From contig JAKVCU010000062.1 in assembly GCA_022448955.1 (NCBI GenBank), forward strand, positions 10,379 to 74,378: a DNA stretch of 64,000 nucleotides. Reading direction: 5' to 3'. Positions 45,018 through 54,265 of the stretch are shown one piece after another. Below the pieces are notes generated by a model, which saw only the letters and a program-made list of their open reading frames with translations, had not been told where the DNA came from and ran no database searches. Numbering within the stretch: position 1 is the stretch's first letter; each line of letters begins with the position of its first letter. The position numbers and the translations under genes were made by a program. Origin of the DNA: Saprospiraceae bacterium (lineage in GTDB: Bacteria; Bacteroidota; Bacteroidia; Chitinophagales; Saprospiraceae).

Positions 45018-46409
45018 TTATTGCTCAAATTCAGGATTAACTAATGTTGGTAATGGGGCATTGGTTGTATCCCACCATTTTCTTAGATAATAGAACATTT
45101 CTTTTAATTTTTCCGGTCTTTTGATTGCTAGATTATTTCTTTCTCCTATGTCTTTAGTTAAGTTGTAAAGCTCCATTTCATTTTCCTCGAAATAATAATG
45201 TAATTTCCATTCTCCAAACCTTACAGCGGATCCAGGACGCGTTCTAAATAGAGGATCTCGATTTTCATTTTCATTTTTTTTGTAAGCTTGTAAGTAAATT
45301 GGGAAATGCCAAAATAGGGGGCGCAATAATGTATCTTTTTTACCCTCTAAAATTGGAATAAGATTTAGGCCATCATACTTTGATTCATCATCAGCCATAC
45401 CTATAACATTCATGATAGTTGGAAAGATATCTAAATTAGTTATTGGGATATCGCTTCTAGTATTCTCTCTTATCCTTTTTTTCCACACAAAAAAAAATGG
45501 TTCCCGTATACCTCCCTCGTAATAACTGCCCTTACCAGCTCTTAGAGGTGCTTGCTTGGTGATTCCATAAAGTCCACCATTATCAGATGTAAAAATAATA
45601 AGTGTATTATCGAACAATTCTTTTTCCTTTAATTGTGCTATTAATAAACCTATATTCCGATCTAAGTTTTCCACCATGGTAGCGTATTTCGCATTGCTCT
45701 GTCCATTGGATACAGGTTTTTCTAAATATTTATTTAATAGATTATTTTTGGGTTGAATTGGCGTATGTACGGCATAGGGTGCATAGTATAGGAAGAATGG
45801 TTTACTAACGGTATCGATGAATTCTAAGGATTTCTGCATGATCAAATCTGTGAGATATTGATCCTCATAAATTTCTTTAATGTTGATATTTTTATAAGGT
45901 GGATAATAGCTTTGGGGATGTCCGTTATGGCCACCTCCAATGTTTAATGTAAATCCGTATTCCAAAGGGTCTTTGCTTAAATGCCACTTTCCTGCATGAC
46001 AAGTTATATATTCATGGTTGCTCAACATTTCTGGAATAATCTCATATTCATTGGATAGGGTAGTAGTATTCACTACGGGAATTAACTTCCTGTGTTTTGG
46101 GTTTCCTCTTTGGGAGTTTCCAACGGTATATATTCCGTGTCGAGTTGTCCATTTACCTGTCATTAAGCAAGCTCTGCTTGGGGCACAATTAGCAGCAGCA
46201 GCATACCCATTGGTAAAGATCATCCCCTGTCTTGATAAATCATCAATATTCGGAGTTTCATAATATTCAGAGCCCATAAAACCTACATCTTTCCATCCCA
46301 AGTCATCAACATTGATGATAAGTATATTAGGTTTATTTTCTGTATTTGTTTTCTCGCATGAATAAAGAATCAATAATAAAAAAGCTAAATGTAGAAATTG
46401 AAATTTCAT
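45018..46409 (-). CDS. Type I sulfatase lipoprotein
   Basis: 463 residues. A lipoprotein signal with LYSC lipobox is followed by NILIINVDDLGWKDVG (metal-binding Asp pair) and the formylglycine motif CAPSRACLMTG (about residues 77-87), with the Cys that is oxidised to formylglycine. CHAGKWHLS, YYAPYAVHTPIQPK, FTSDNGGLY and KGSYYEGGIREP complete the alkaline phosphatase-like fold. It desulfates a sulfated carbohydrate or other ester at the cell surface. Divergent from the cytochrome-like operon and near a GH32-like protein, consistent with use of sulfated polysaccharides. Confidence 0.93.
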   Translation of the reverse strand: MKFQFLHLAFLLLILYSCEKTNTENKPNILIINVDDLGWKDVGFMGSEYYETPNIDDLSRQGMIFTNGYAAAANCAPSRACLMTGKWTTRHGIYTVGNSQRGNPKHRKLIPVVNTTTLSNEYEIIPEMLSNHEYITCHAGKWHLSKDPLEYGFTLNIGGGHNGHPQSYYPPYKNINIKEIYEDQYLTDLIMQKSLEFIDTVSKPFFLYYAPYAVHTPIQPKNNLLNKYLEKPVSNGQSNAKYATMVENLDRNIGLLIAQLKEKELFDNTLIIFTSDNGGLYGITKQAPLRAGKGSYYEGGIREPFFFVWKKRIRENTRSDIPITNLDIFPTIMNVIGMADDESKYDGLNLIPILEGKKDTLLRPLFWHFPIYLQAYKKNENENRDPLFRTRPGSAVRFGEWKLHYYFEENEMELYNLTKDIGERNNLAIKRPEKLKEMFYYLRKWWDTTNAPLPTLVNPEFEQ

Positions 46410-46772
46410 GCTATAATTTGAATATTTTGAGAAAATAGAATAAAGAATCCAAGTAACGCAAGTTTTAAATACTGTGTGAAAAATAACTATTAATTTTTTA
46501 TGCAGTGCATTTAGATACCAGTTCTACGAATAAATTAGATCCTACTCTTTGAATTAATCTGTCAAACTAATGAGCCCCATTCCGAATCAATCCTCTAGAG
46601 GATCTTTGGAAGATTATAAAAAAACTCAAAATAATTTAGCTCTAGCATTCAAGCCATTTCTCTCGATAGGATACAAACTATTAAACAATTTTGTAAATAA
46701 AAGGAAGTTGAGATTTCAGCATAATATCTCTAAATGTTCAATTTGGCTTAAGCCTGGCCAACGACCATTGGA

Positions 46773-46982
46773 TTAATTCGAAGTACTCAAAGTGATGACC
46801 TGCATAATAAGAACAAAGGTAGATATTGTAATTAACGCTTTCATAAATTGAAGCAATTGGAGGGGTAGGGACATAGTCGTCTTAGTCAGTGAATTATTGA
46901 TAAGCGAATGATAAATGAAGTGACCTATTTCATGAATAATGAGATTTAGATGGATTGACAAATAAATGAATAATACTTCCAA
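46773..46982 (-). pseudogene. Fragment resembling a membrane zinc metallopeptidase (HEIGH motif)
   Basis: A 69-residue ORF: IHLNLIIHEIGHFIYHSLINN then SLPLQLLQFMKALITISTFVLIM. The HExxH motif followed by a helix and an SLxLQLL segment resembles small Bacteroidota membrane proteins in which IHEIGH is followed by a glycine-rich GGSLxQLLxP helix. Those are about twice as long, and here the glycines and proline are gone, so I read it as a decayed remnant. A functional mini-protein or chance cannot be excluded. Confidence 0.35.
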
Positions 46983-47108
46983 TATTCCATTGATTTAAAG
47001 TTAAAACTGTTGTTAAAAAAATTGTCAAGTTTACAGATATGGCGATATTGAATGTTGTATTTTATTTTTAATTTTACATATTTAGCAGTATACTATATTA
47101 TATTTATT

Positions 47109-47139
47109 TTTGAACGTAAAAAAAATATTTATAATTTTG
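47109..47139 (+). promoter_or_regulatory. Promoter of the cytochrome-like operon: TTTG-N19-TAATTTTG
   Basis: TTTG at 47109-47112, a 19-base spacer and TAATTTTG at 47132-47139, a full match to the Bacteroidota consensus. The ATG at 47159 is 20 bases after the -7 box, giving a short leader. Confidence 0.75.
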
Positions 47140-47158
47140 AATAAAAGCCTTATTTTAT

Positions 47159-49927
47159 ATGTTTGAGCTGAACAAGGCTAAATTGCTGATTGCGGCACTT
47201 ATGGGTGCATTTTTGCTTTTTATTTTTTTCAATAAGTCCTTTGAAAAGAAGGTTGACTTTAATACCGAAATAAAACCAATACTCAATCAAAAATGTATTT
47301 CTTGTCATGGTGGAGTTAAGCAAAGTGCCGGATTGAGTATGATGACGAGGTCAGACTTACTAAAGGCTGGAGAGTCAGGATATACCGCTATTGTTCCTGG
47401 TAAGCCTCAGGAGAGTGAGCTTTTTAAACGCATCACACATTCTGATCCAGATGAAAGAATGCCTTTCGAAGGCGCCCCCCTCTCAAAATCAGAAATAAAA
47501 CTATTTAAAAATTGGATTAATCAAGGTGCAAAATGGGGGGAGCACTGGGCTTTTATGCCTGTGAAAAATGTAAAAATCCCCAAAGTAGAAATAGCAAAAG
47601 GAATGATTGGATTACATCAATCCTACTGGTCAGAATCTCCCATCGATGCTTTTATTCTTCAAAAGCTAAATGCAAAACATCTAACTCCTAACCCAGTAGC
47701 AGACAAGAGAAGCTTGCTGAGAAGACTGAGTTTAGACTTAATAGGAATGCCAGCATCCGAAGAGTTAAAACAACAGTTTTTAAATGACACTAGCAAGGAG
47801 GCATATTCAACATTAGTTGACCAACTGATGAAAAGCCCACATTTTGGTGAACGTTGGGCTACGATGTGGTTAGATCTTGCTAGATATGCTGACTCGAAAG
47901 GACCCGAAAGAGATGCCAAACGTGATATTTGGGAATATAGAGATTGGTTAATTCGATCTTTCAATGAAGACCTTCCTTATGATCAATTCTTAATCGAGCA
48001 AATCGCAGGTGACTTATTGCCCAACCCTTCTGATGCTCAATACATCGCCACTGGTTTCCACCGAAATACAGAGACGAATGATGAAGGAGGAACGAATAAT
48101 GACGAAGCCAGAGCCTCAGCTGTGGTAGATCGAGTAAATACAACTTGGGAAGCCATCATGGGAACAACCTTTGCCTGCACTCAATGCCACGGTCATCCCT
48201 ATGATCCAATCCGACATGAAGAGTACTATGAGTTTATGTCTTATTTCGATAACACCCTTGATCATGATACTTATGATGATTACCCTCGTCTACGAACACT
48301 TACTGCAGAGCAAAAGTCTGAACTAAAAAAAGTACTAACATGGTTGACTAAAAATGATTTCGAGAATGATGCTAAAGCGGCAGAATTATTAGTCAGAACT
48401 TGGCAACCTGTATATTACTCATTACGCTGTGATAGCCTTAAGAATGCAGATATTTACGACACCAAGTTTCTAGGTATGCGGAATAAGAGTTTTGCGAGGT
48501 TAGCACAAGTTGATTTGGACGATAAAAACAACCTTATTGTTCGTTATTCCAACCGAATGGATGGTGGATGGTGGTCTTTACACTTGGATAGTCCTGATGG
48601 ACTTGAATTAGCAAGAGTAAAAGCTAAAAATACTAAAGGTAGAATAATTGAGGAATACCCGCTGAAAGGAGAACTTAGTGGTAAACATGACTTATATTTT
48701 AAATATGAAAATCCTCATTTGGGGACTTCTACTGTAGCACCTCTCCAATTTGATTGGTTTCATTTCGGAAGTCAATTTCCTGGAAAAGATCTTCCTGATT
48801 TTGAAAAAATCAAAAATCTGTACTGGGATTTGATCTGTGCCAATACCGAACACACTTTGATAATGGTAGAGAATCCACCTGGAATGCACAGAGCAACTAA
48901 AGTCTGGGATCGCGGGAGTTGGGCTAGTCAGAAAGAAGAAGTACAGCCTGATCTACCCGAAATTTTTAAAAAAGATGGAATAAAGATTCCCAAAAGTCGA
49001 CTCGGTTTAGCTGAGTGGCTAGTGAGTCCTCAAAACCCATTAACTTCAAGAACTATTGTAAATCGTATATGGGAGCAATTGATGGGGCGCGGGATTGTAG
49101 AAACACTTGAGGACCTTGGAACCCAAGGTATTCCTCCAACTCACCCTGAACTATTAGAATATCTATCCTGGAAGATGATGTATGATTTTGAATGGAGTCT
49201 CAAAGCATTGATCAAAGCAATTGTTACATCTGCCACTTACCAGCAGTCCAGCACAGTTAGTCCACAAGCTTTAAAAAAAGATCCGCTGAACATCTTGTAT
49301 TCCAGAGCAGCGCGGTTAAGACTCTCTGCTGAACAGTTAAGAGATCAGGCTTTAAGTGTTAGTGGCCTTCTGCATGATACCATGTATGGTCCCCCTGTGA
49401 TGCCTTACCAGCCTCCTGATATTTGGGCTGCTCCTTATAATTCGAGCCGCTGGAATACTTCTGTAGGAAATCAAAAATATAGGCGTGCTATCTATACCTT
49501 TTGGAAAAGATCCGCTCCTTTTCCAGCAATGATTACCTTTGATGCAGCTCCCAGGACCGTCTGCTCAGCAAGGCGCATTCGAACGAATACTCCACTACAA
49601 GCTCTAGTTACCCTAAACGATTCCGCTTATGTGGAGGCAGCTGTAAATTTAGCACTTCTCCAACTTCATGAAAAAAAGGCCCAAATTCAGATCGCAAAGG
49701 CTTATGAAAAAGCTATCGGAAGGTCCATTAATGGAGAAAAATTGGCAGTATTAGAACAATTATTTAATGAGACATTAAAGGAATACAGAGAAGATGAAAT
49801 AGCTGTAAGAGAACTTTTGGGGTATTGGTTGAAAGATAAAAAAGTTGAGGCAAGTCCAGAATTAGCAGCACTTACTTTAGTAGCAAATGCTATTTTGAAT
49901 TTGGATGAATTTATAACGAGAAGTTAA
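47159..49927 (+). CDS. Planctomycete-type cytochrome protein: PSCyt1-DUF1549-DUF1553
   Basis: 922 residues with an N-terminal membrane anchor (about 8-25). PSCyt1 domain with haem motif CISCHGG (about 43-49) and the distal Met in DERMPF. DUF1549 (about 160-370) with GERWATMWLDLARYADS, YDQFLIEQIAGDLLP and a second CxxCH-like CTQCHGHPYDPI. DUF1553 (about 615-880) with GLAEWLVSPQNPLTSRTIVNRIWEQLMGRGIVET and TPLQALVTLNDSAYVEAA. These proteins are abundant in Planctomycetes and present in some Bacteroidota, usually beside DUF1501 genes as here; roles in surface oxidation of carbohydrates are suspected but not proven. Confidence 0.93.
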   Translation: MFELNKAKLLIAALMGAFLLFIFFNKSFEKKVDFNTEIKPILNQKCISCHGGVKQSAGLSMMTRSDLLKAGESGYTAIVPGKPQESELFKRITHSDPDERMPFEGAPLSKSEIKLFKNWINQGAKWGEHWAFMPVKNVKIPKVEIAKGMIGLHQSYWSESPIDAFILQKLNAKHLTPNPVADKRSLLRRLSLDLIGMPASEELKQQFLNDTSKEAYSTLVDQLMKSPHFGERWATMWLDLARYADSKGPERDAKRDIWEYRDWLIRSFNEDLPYDQFLIEQIAGDLLPNPSDAQYIATGFHRNTETNDEGGTNNDEARASAVVDRVNTTWEAIMGTTFACTQCHGHPYDPIRHEEYYEFMSYFDNTLDHDTYDDYPRLRTLTAEQKSELKKVLTWLTKNDFENDAKAAELLVRTWQPVYYSLRCDSLKNADIYDTKFLGMRNKSFARLAQVDLDDKNNLIVRYSNRMDGGWWSLHLDSPDGLELARVKAKNTKGRIIEEYPLKGELSGKHDLYFKYENPHLGTSTVAPLQFDWFHFGSQFPGKDLPDFEKIKNLYWDLICANTEHTLIMVENPPGMHRATKVWDRGSWASQKEEVQPDLPEIFKKDGIKIPKSRLGLAEWLVSPQNPLTSRTIVNRIWEQLMGRGIVETLEDLGTQGIPPTHPELLEYLSWKMMYDFEWSLKALIKAIVTSATYQQSSTVSPQALKKDPLNILYSRAARLRLSAEQLRDQALSVSGLLHDTMYGPPVMPYQPPDIWAAPYNSSRWNTSVGNQKYRRAIYTFWKRSAPFPAMITFDAAPRTVCSARRIRTNTPLQALVTLNDSAYVEAAVNLALLQLHEKKAQIQIAKAYEKAIGRSINGEKLAVLEQLFNETLKEYREDEIAVRELLGYWLKDKKVEASPELAALTLVANAILNLDEFITRS

Positions 49928-50313
49928 AATCAGGTAATGTGCAGTATTTTTTCAAAAAGACAATTTTACTCCTTAGTCTATAATGCTGGTCTTACGCCTT
50001 CTACCTATACAACCCGCTACCACACAGAGCAGAAATGCCCTTTTGTAATATTGATCAGTGATCAGTAATATTCTACTGCAATTAGCCTTATGAAAAGAAA
50101 AATTGGCCTAGCCTAAATTGTAAAAAAATTGCTACTGATTTAATAAGAGAAAGTCATAGTAAGATAATTTTAGCTTTGAAACCTCGAGAAAGCCTGTCTA
50201 CAGAAAAGAATGATGGAGTATGGCATGTGTTTCGTGGCTAATGTGATTTTAAACTTTTAAAAGCTTATCGCAAGAAGTTAAATAAAATTAGTTGAACAAG
50301 AAATACCATAAAA
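49928..50313. other. 386-bp intergenic region inside the cytochrome-like gene run
   Basis: No gene. A short direct repeat, TGATCAGTGATCAG, occurs near 50052-50065. Nothing else is recognisable; the length suggests a separate promoter for the DUF1501 gene, but no consensus box was seen. Confidence 0.4.
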
Positions 50314-51813
50314 ATGAGCATAGATAAATTAGTAAAAGAAGCCCAAATGGTAAGTTTGACACATCAAACGAGGAGACTGTTTTTAAAAGATCTAACTCTA
50401 GGCCTAGGAGGTCTAGCCTTAGGTTCTTTAATGGGTACTGCTTGTGGTAGAAAGCCAAACGCTATTAACCAAGATATCTTATTTGATCCTATGAATCCAT
50501 TGTCACCTAGGATTCCACATTATGTAGCTAAGGCCAAATCGGTAATATACATACATTTAGCAGGGGCTCCCTCTCAATTGGAATTATTTGACTATAAGCC
50601 AGAATTAGCAAAACTGGATAAAAAAACTTGCCCACCTTCTCTATTAGAGGGGAAACAATTTGCCTTTATCCGAGGCGTTCCTACTATGTTGGGGCCTCAA
50701 GCTAATTTCAAACAAAGAGGTGAGTCCGGAGCTTGGGTTTCTGACCATTTACCTCATTTTGCAAACTTGGCCGATGAAGTGAGCTTTCTGAAAGCTGTAT
50801 ATACAGATCAGTTTAATCATGCTCCAGCACAATTAATGATGCATACAGGGAGTGCAAGATTTGGTAGGCCAAGCATGGGATCTTGGATTACTTATGGTTT
50901 GGGCTCTGAAAATAGCGACTTACCTGGTTTTGTCGTCCTCAACTCAGGAGGTGTTGATCCAGATGGAGGTAAGCATCTCTGGGGTAGTGGATTTTTACCC
51001 TCTGTTTACCAAGGGGTTCAATGCCGATCAAAGGGTGATCCTGTTTTATTCTTGAGTGATCCAAAGGGGATTAATCGCAACCTTCGTAAAGCATCTATTA
51101 AGGCTATTAATAATATAAACCATATTGCACATGAAGAATTTCAGGATCCAGAAATACTATCCAGAATCGCTCAATATGAAATGGCTTTTCGTATGCAAGT
51201 TTCTGTTCCTGATGTAATGTCTATCGACAAAGAGCCAGAATATATTCATCAGATGTATGGGACAAAACTTGGAGAAACGAGTCTGGCAAATAACCTTTTA
51301 CTTGCTAGAAAACTAGTAGAAAAGGGGGTTCGTTATGTTCAACTATATGATTGGGGATGGGATTCTCATGGTACAAGTCATAATGATGATCTGGAAGTAT
51401 CTTTTGTAAATAAGTGTAGATCTATGGATAAACCAGTTTCCGCTCTATTATTGGATCTCAAGCAGCGGGGGTTATTAGATGAGACTTTGGTCGTTTGGGG
51501 TGGTGAATTTGGGAGAACACCAATGCAGGAAAATAGGAATGGGGTTCCTTTAAAATTTGCTGGACGAGATCATAACCCAGATGCTTTTACAATGTGGATG
51601 GCTGGAGGTGGTATCAAAAAAGGTTATAGTCATGGGCAAACAGATGAAATTGGCTACACAGGAGTGGAAGGCCGAACTTCCATTTTTGATATTCAAGCAA
51701 CTATCTTAAATCAATTAGGTTTTGATCATGAGCAATTAACCTATCAATTCCAAGGCCGCCCATTTCGTCTGACTGATGTTCATGGAGAGGTGATTAAAGA
51801 AATTATTGCATAG
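50314..51813 (+). CDS. DUF1501 family exported protein
   Basis: 499 residues. Tat-like signal RRLFLKDLTLGLGGLALGS (about 19-38). The mature part has YIHLAGAPSQLELFDYKP, FNHAPAQLMMHTGS, VEKGVRYVQLYDWGWDSHG, LVVWGGEFGRTPMQE and GRDHNPDAFTMWMAGGGIKKG, the hallmark blocks of DUF1501, a fold related to alkaline phosphatase/sulfatase. Nearly always encoded next to DUF1549/DUF1553 proteins. 17 bases upstream of the TIM-barrel gene. Confidence 0.92.
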   Translation: MSIDKLVKEAQMVSLTHQTRRLFLKDLTLGLGGLALGSLMGTACGRKPNAINQDILFDPMNPLSPRIPHYVAKAKSVIYIHLAGAPSQLELFDYKPELAKLDKKTCPPSLLEGKQFAFIRGVPTMLGPQANFKQRGESGAWVSDHLPHFANLADEVSFLKAVYTDQFNHAPAQLMMHTGSARFGRPSMGSWITYGLGSENSDLPGFVVLNSGGVDPDGGKHLWGSGFLPSVYQGVQCRSKGDPVLFLSDPKGINRNLRKASIKAINNINHIAHEEFQDPEILSRIAQYEMAFRMQVSVPDVMSIDKEPEYIHQMYGTKLGETSLANNLLLARKLVEKGVRYVQLYDWGWDSHGTSHNDDLEVSFVNKCRSMDKPVSALLLDLKQRGLLDETLVVWGGEFGRTPMQENRNGVPLKFAGRDHNPDAFTMWMAGGGIKKGYSHGQTDEIGYTGVEGRTSIFDIQATILNQLGFDHEQLTYQFQGRPFRLTDVHGEVIKEIIA

Positions 51814-51830
51814 AAATAAATAAAAATTTT

Positions 51831-52736
51831 ATGCCTTTAAATAGAAGAGACTTTTTATCGACAGCGGGCTTGGCGGGAGGAAGTTTGTTGCTTCCAAATT
51901 TAAAACCTATCAGTTTTAGTGTGCCTGCTCAGTTTGAATTGCTTATCCTTGCTACCAATTGGGGCTTTCAAGGCACCCTAGAAGCTTTTTGTGCTAAAGC
52001 AAAAGCAGACGAATATGATGGTATAGAAATCTGGGCGCCCAGAAAAAAGAAGGAACAAGAAAAATTAATAAAAAGTCTTGAAAAATATAGTTTGTCTCTC
52101 GGTGTTTTGGTTGGAGTCGGGGCTTCTGATTTTAAGCAGCATTTTAAAGAGTTTAAAGCCTATCTTGAAGATGCCATAAAATTGAAGCCTTTATTTATAA
52201 ATTGCCATTCAGGTAGAGACTATTTTAGTTTCGATCAAAATAGACAAATTATAGAATTTAGTAATGAGCTAGCAACAAGCTCAGGAGTACCTATTTATCA
52301 TGAGACTCATAGGGCAAGAATTTTGTTTGCTGCTCATATTTCTAAACGGTTCTTGGAGACTATTCCAGCATTAATGATCAGCTTAGATATTTCTCATTGG
52401 ACCAATGTCGCTGCGTCCTTATTGATGGATCAAAAAAAAGCAGTCGATCTGGCACTGAGCAGAACTAGGCATATTCATTCCAGAGTTGGACATCAAAACG
52501 CACCCCAAATTACAGATCCAAGAGCTCCTGAATGGCAAAACGTTATGGATATCCATTTTGCTTGGTGGGATAAGGTCGTTCAGAGTCATATAAATTTGGG
52601 AAAGCGCTTGACCATGACTACAGAGTTTGGCCCTCCTAATTATATGACTGCATTGCCTTTTACTCAGCAGCCTATTACCAATTTATGGGAGATTAATAAT
52701 TATATGAAAGACTTGTGGAGAAAAAGATATCAATAG
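51831..52736 (+). CDS. Exported xylose isomerase-like TIM-barrel protein (sugar phosphate isomerase/epimerase family)
   Basis: 301 residues with a Tat signal, NRRDFLSTAGLAGGSLLLP. The AP endonuclease 2/xylose isomerase-like barrel is shown by YDGIEIWAPR, FINCHSGRDYFS, PIYHETHRARILFA (metal-binding Glu and His), ISLDISHWTNV (metal-binding Asp, His) and HIHSRVGHQNAPQ. Substrate unknown; an exported sugar or sugar acid is likely given the neighbours. 17 bases from the upstream gene and 15 from the downstream one. Confidence 0.85.
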   Translation: MPLNRRDFLSTAGLAGGSLLLPNLKPISFSVPAQFELLILATNWGFQGTLEAFCAKAKADEYDGIEIWAPRKKKEQEKLIKSLEKYSLSLGVLVGVGASDFKQHFKEFKAYLEDAIKLKPLFINCHSGRDYFSFDQNRQIIEFSNELATSSGVPIYHETHRARILFAAHISKRFLETIPALMISLDISHWTNVAASLLMDQKKAVDLALSRTRHIHSRVGHQNAPQITDPRAPEWQNVMDIHFAWWDKVVQSHINLGKRLTMTTEFGPPNYMTALPFTQQPITNLWEINNYMKDLWRKRYQ

Positions 52737-52751
52737 AAAATTGATTTAAAT

Positions 52752-54128
52752 ATGGAGAATTTTATTCAATATATTGGAAAGTTTCATCCACTTTTGGTCC
52801 ATTTGCCTATCGGGATTTTAATAGCAGCGGTCTTATTTGATTTTTTATCAAAAAAGGATAAGTACAAGACCTTGGGAGCTTCTGTAAAGATGCTTTACTT
52901 TCTCGGAACACTGGGTGCTTCAGCTTCCTGTCTTACTGGTTATATCCTTTCTACTTCCGGCGAATATGCTGGCTCAAGCTTGCAATTCCATCAATGGTTC
53001 GGGATAGCGGTAGCTTTGCTTGGCTTAGCTCTTTACTATTTTAGATTTAAAGGTAATTGGTCGCTTTATTTTGGTGGACTACTTTTTATTTTGCTATCTG
53101 TTACAGGACATCTTGGTGGCACGCTCACACATGGAGAAGGATACTTGTCCCTTAAATCAAAGAATAGTATAAGACCTGTGCTCACCAATGTTCAGGAGGC
53201 AGCTGTCTATAAGGAGGTGATTGTACCCATATTAGCCGATAATTGTTATAAATGTCATAGTGATAAAAAGCAAAAAGGTCAACTTCGACTGGATACGCCC
53301 GAGTTGATTGCAAAAGGTGGAAAAAGTGGTGTTCCTATTATTAAAGCTGGGAATTCTGATGAAAGCGAATTGATTAGTAGATTACATTTGCCACTTAATG
53401 ATGACATGCATATGCCTCCAAAAAAGGGATCTGAATTGAGTGATGCCCAAATAAAAATTCTAGAATGGTGGATTAATGAGGGCGCTATATACGAAGGCAA
53501 GGTCAAAAGTTTGACTCAAGACAAAACGATTAAACATTTATTAGAAGGCTTGGAAAGTCCTCAATTAGTTAAAAAAACTTCTTCGATTTATCCAAATATT
53601 GACCCCGGCCCCTTCCAATTAGAGGCAATTCCCCCTTTGAAAGAAATAAGGGCGGTAGTTTTACCACTCGGCCAAAATAGTAATCTATTGGGTATCAATT
53701 TTGTGAATGTCGAAAAGGTCAGTCTAGAAATAATGGAACTTCTCATGCCATTGAAAGAACATATTGTCTGGTTAAAGTTAAGCGAGTCTAGTTTTAATGA
53801 TTCTTTAGTGTCATACCTTTTGGAAATGCCTTATTTGAGCAAGTTATTTCTTGATCATACAGCGATAACAGATCAAGGCTTGGAGCAACTTATCCATTTA
53901 GATCATCTTTATTTTTTAAATATTGTTGGGACTAAAACGACTCAAAAGGGCATAGAAAGACTTACGCAAGCATCTACTTTAGATCAGCTATTTATTTATC
54001 AAACTCAGACTACTGCTGCGGAGAAAAGTCAGCTAGTCTCGGTCTTATCGCCTGTAAATGTGGATACAGGAGGTTATATAGTCCCAACATTGGTTGTAGA
54101 CACAACATTAGTTCATGGCAGGGATTAG
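52752..54128 (+). CDS. Membrane-bound cytochrome c protein: DUF2231-like domain, PSCyt1-like haem domain, LRR-like tail
   Basis: 458 residues. Four membrane helices within residues 10-125, beginning FHPLLVHLPIGILIAAVLFD, a DUF2231-like pattern with conserved His residues that may bind haem. Then a c-type cytochrome domain (about 150-245) with NCYKCHSDKKQKG, RLDTPELIAKGGKSG and a MHMPPKKGSELS distal Met. The C-terminal 190 residues hold leucine-rich-repeat-like units (LSKLFLDHTAITDQGLEQL, LYFLNIVGTKTTQKGIERL). Likely an electron acceptor or scaffold for the two upstream exported enzymes. Followed by a clear terminator. Confidence 0.85.
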   Translation: MENFIQYIGKFHPLLVHLPIGILIAAVLFDFLSKKDKYKTLGASVKMLYFLGTLGASASCLTGYILSTSGEYAGSSLQFHQWFGIAVALLGLALYYFRFKGNWSLYFGGLLFILLSVTGHLGGTLTHGEGYLSLKSKNSIRPVLTNVQEAAVYKEVIVPILADNCYKCHSDKKQKGQLRLDTPELIAKGGKSGVPIIKAGNSDESELISRLHLPLNDDMHMPPKKGSELSDAQIKILEWWINEGAIYEGKVKSLTQDKTIKHLLEGLESPQLVKKTSSIYPNIDPGPFQLEAIPPLKEIRAVVLPLGQNSNLLGINFVNVEKVSLEIMELLMPLKEHIVWLKLSESSFNDSLVSYLLEMPYLSKLFLDHTAITDQGLEQLIHLDHLYFLNIVGTKTTQKGIERLTQASTLDQLFIYQTQTTAAEKSQLVSVLSPVNVDTGGYIVPTLVVDTTLVHGRD

Positions 54129-54227
54129 CCTATTGAGGAATTATTAATTGGCCTTATCAGTAAATTAAAGATTCAGTGGGAGATCGCATTTTATTTAACT
54201 ATTCAACCACCCTGCGCTTTGAGTGGA

Positions 54228-54261
54228 CTACAGATGATAATATCATACACTGTAGCTTTTT
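54228..54261 (+). terminator. Terminator of the cytochrome-like operon
   Basis: CTACAG (54228-54233) pairs with CTGTAG (54250-54255), with inner TGATA/TATCA pairing, followed by CTTTTT. It stands between convergent genes. Confidence 0.7.
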
Positions 54262-54265
54262 AATA

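Larger units (their letters stand above)
46410..47158. other. 749-bp intergenic region with a metallopeptidase remnant and a promoter
   Basis: It contains the HEIGH-bearing fragment on the minus strand (46773-46982) and a perfect promoter near its right end. A 68-residue plus-strand ORF (46570-46776) has no recognisable features. Confidence 0.5.

Noticed and set aside
46570-46776. 68-residue plus-strand ORF
   Set aside because: No domain, signal or promoter is visible; it is probably a chance ORF in AT-rich DNA.
54246-54255. Further MITE terminus (ACACTGTAG)
   Set aside because: It is explained by the operon terminator stem CTACAG/CTGTAG and lacks the flanking element sequence.
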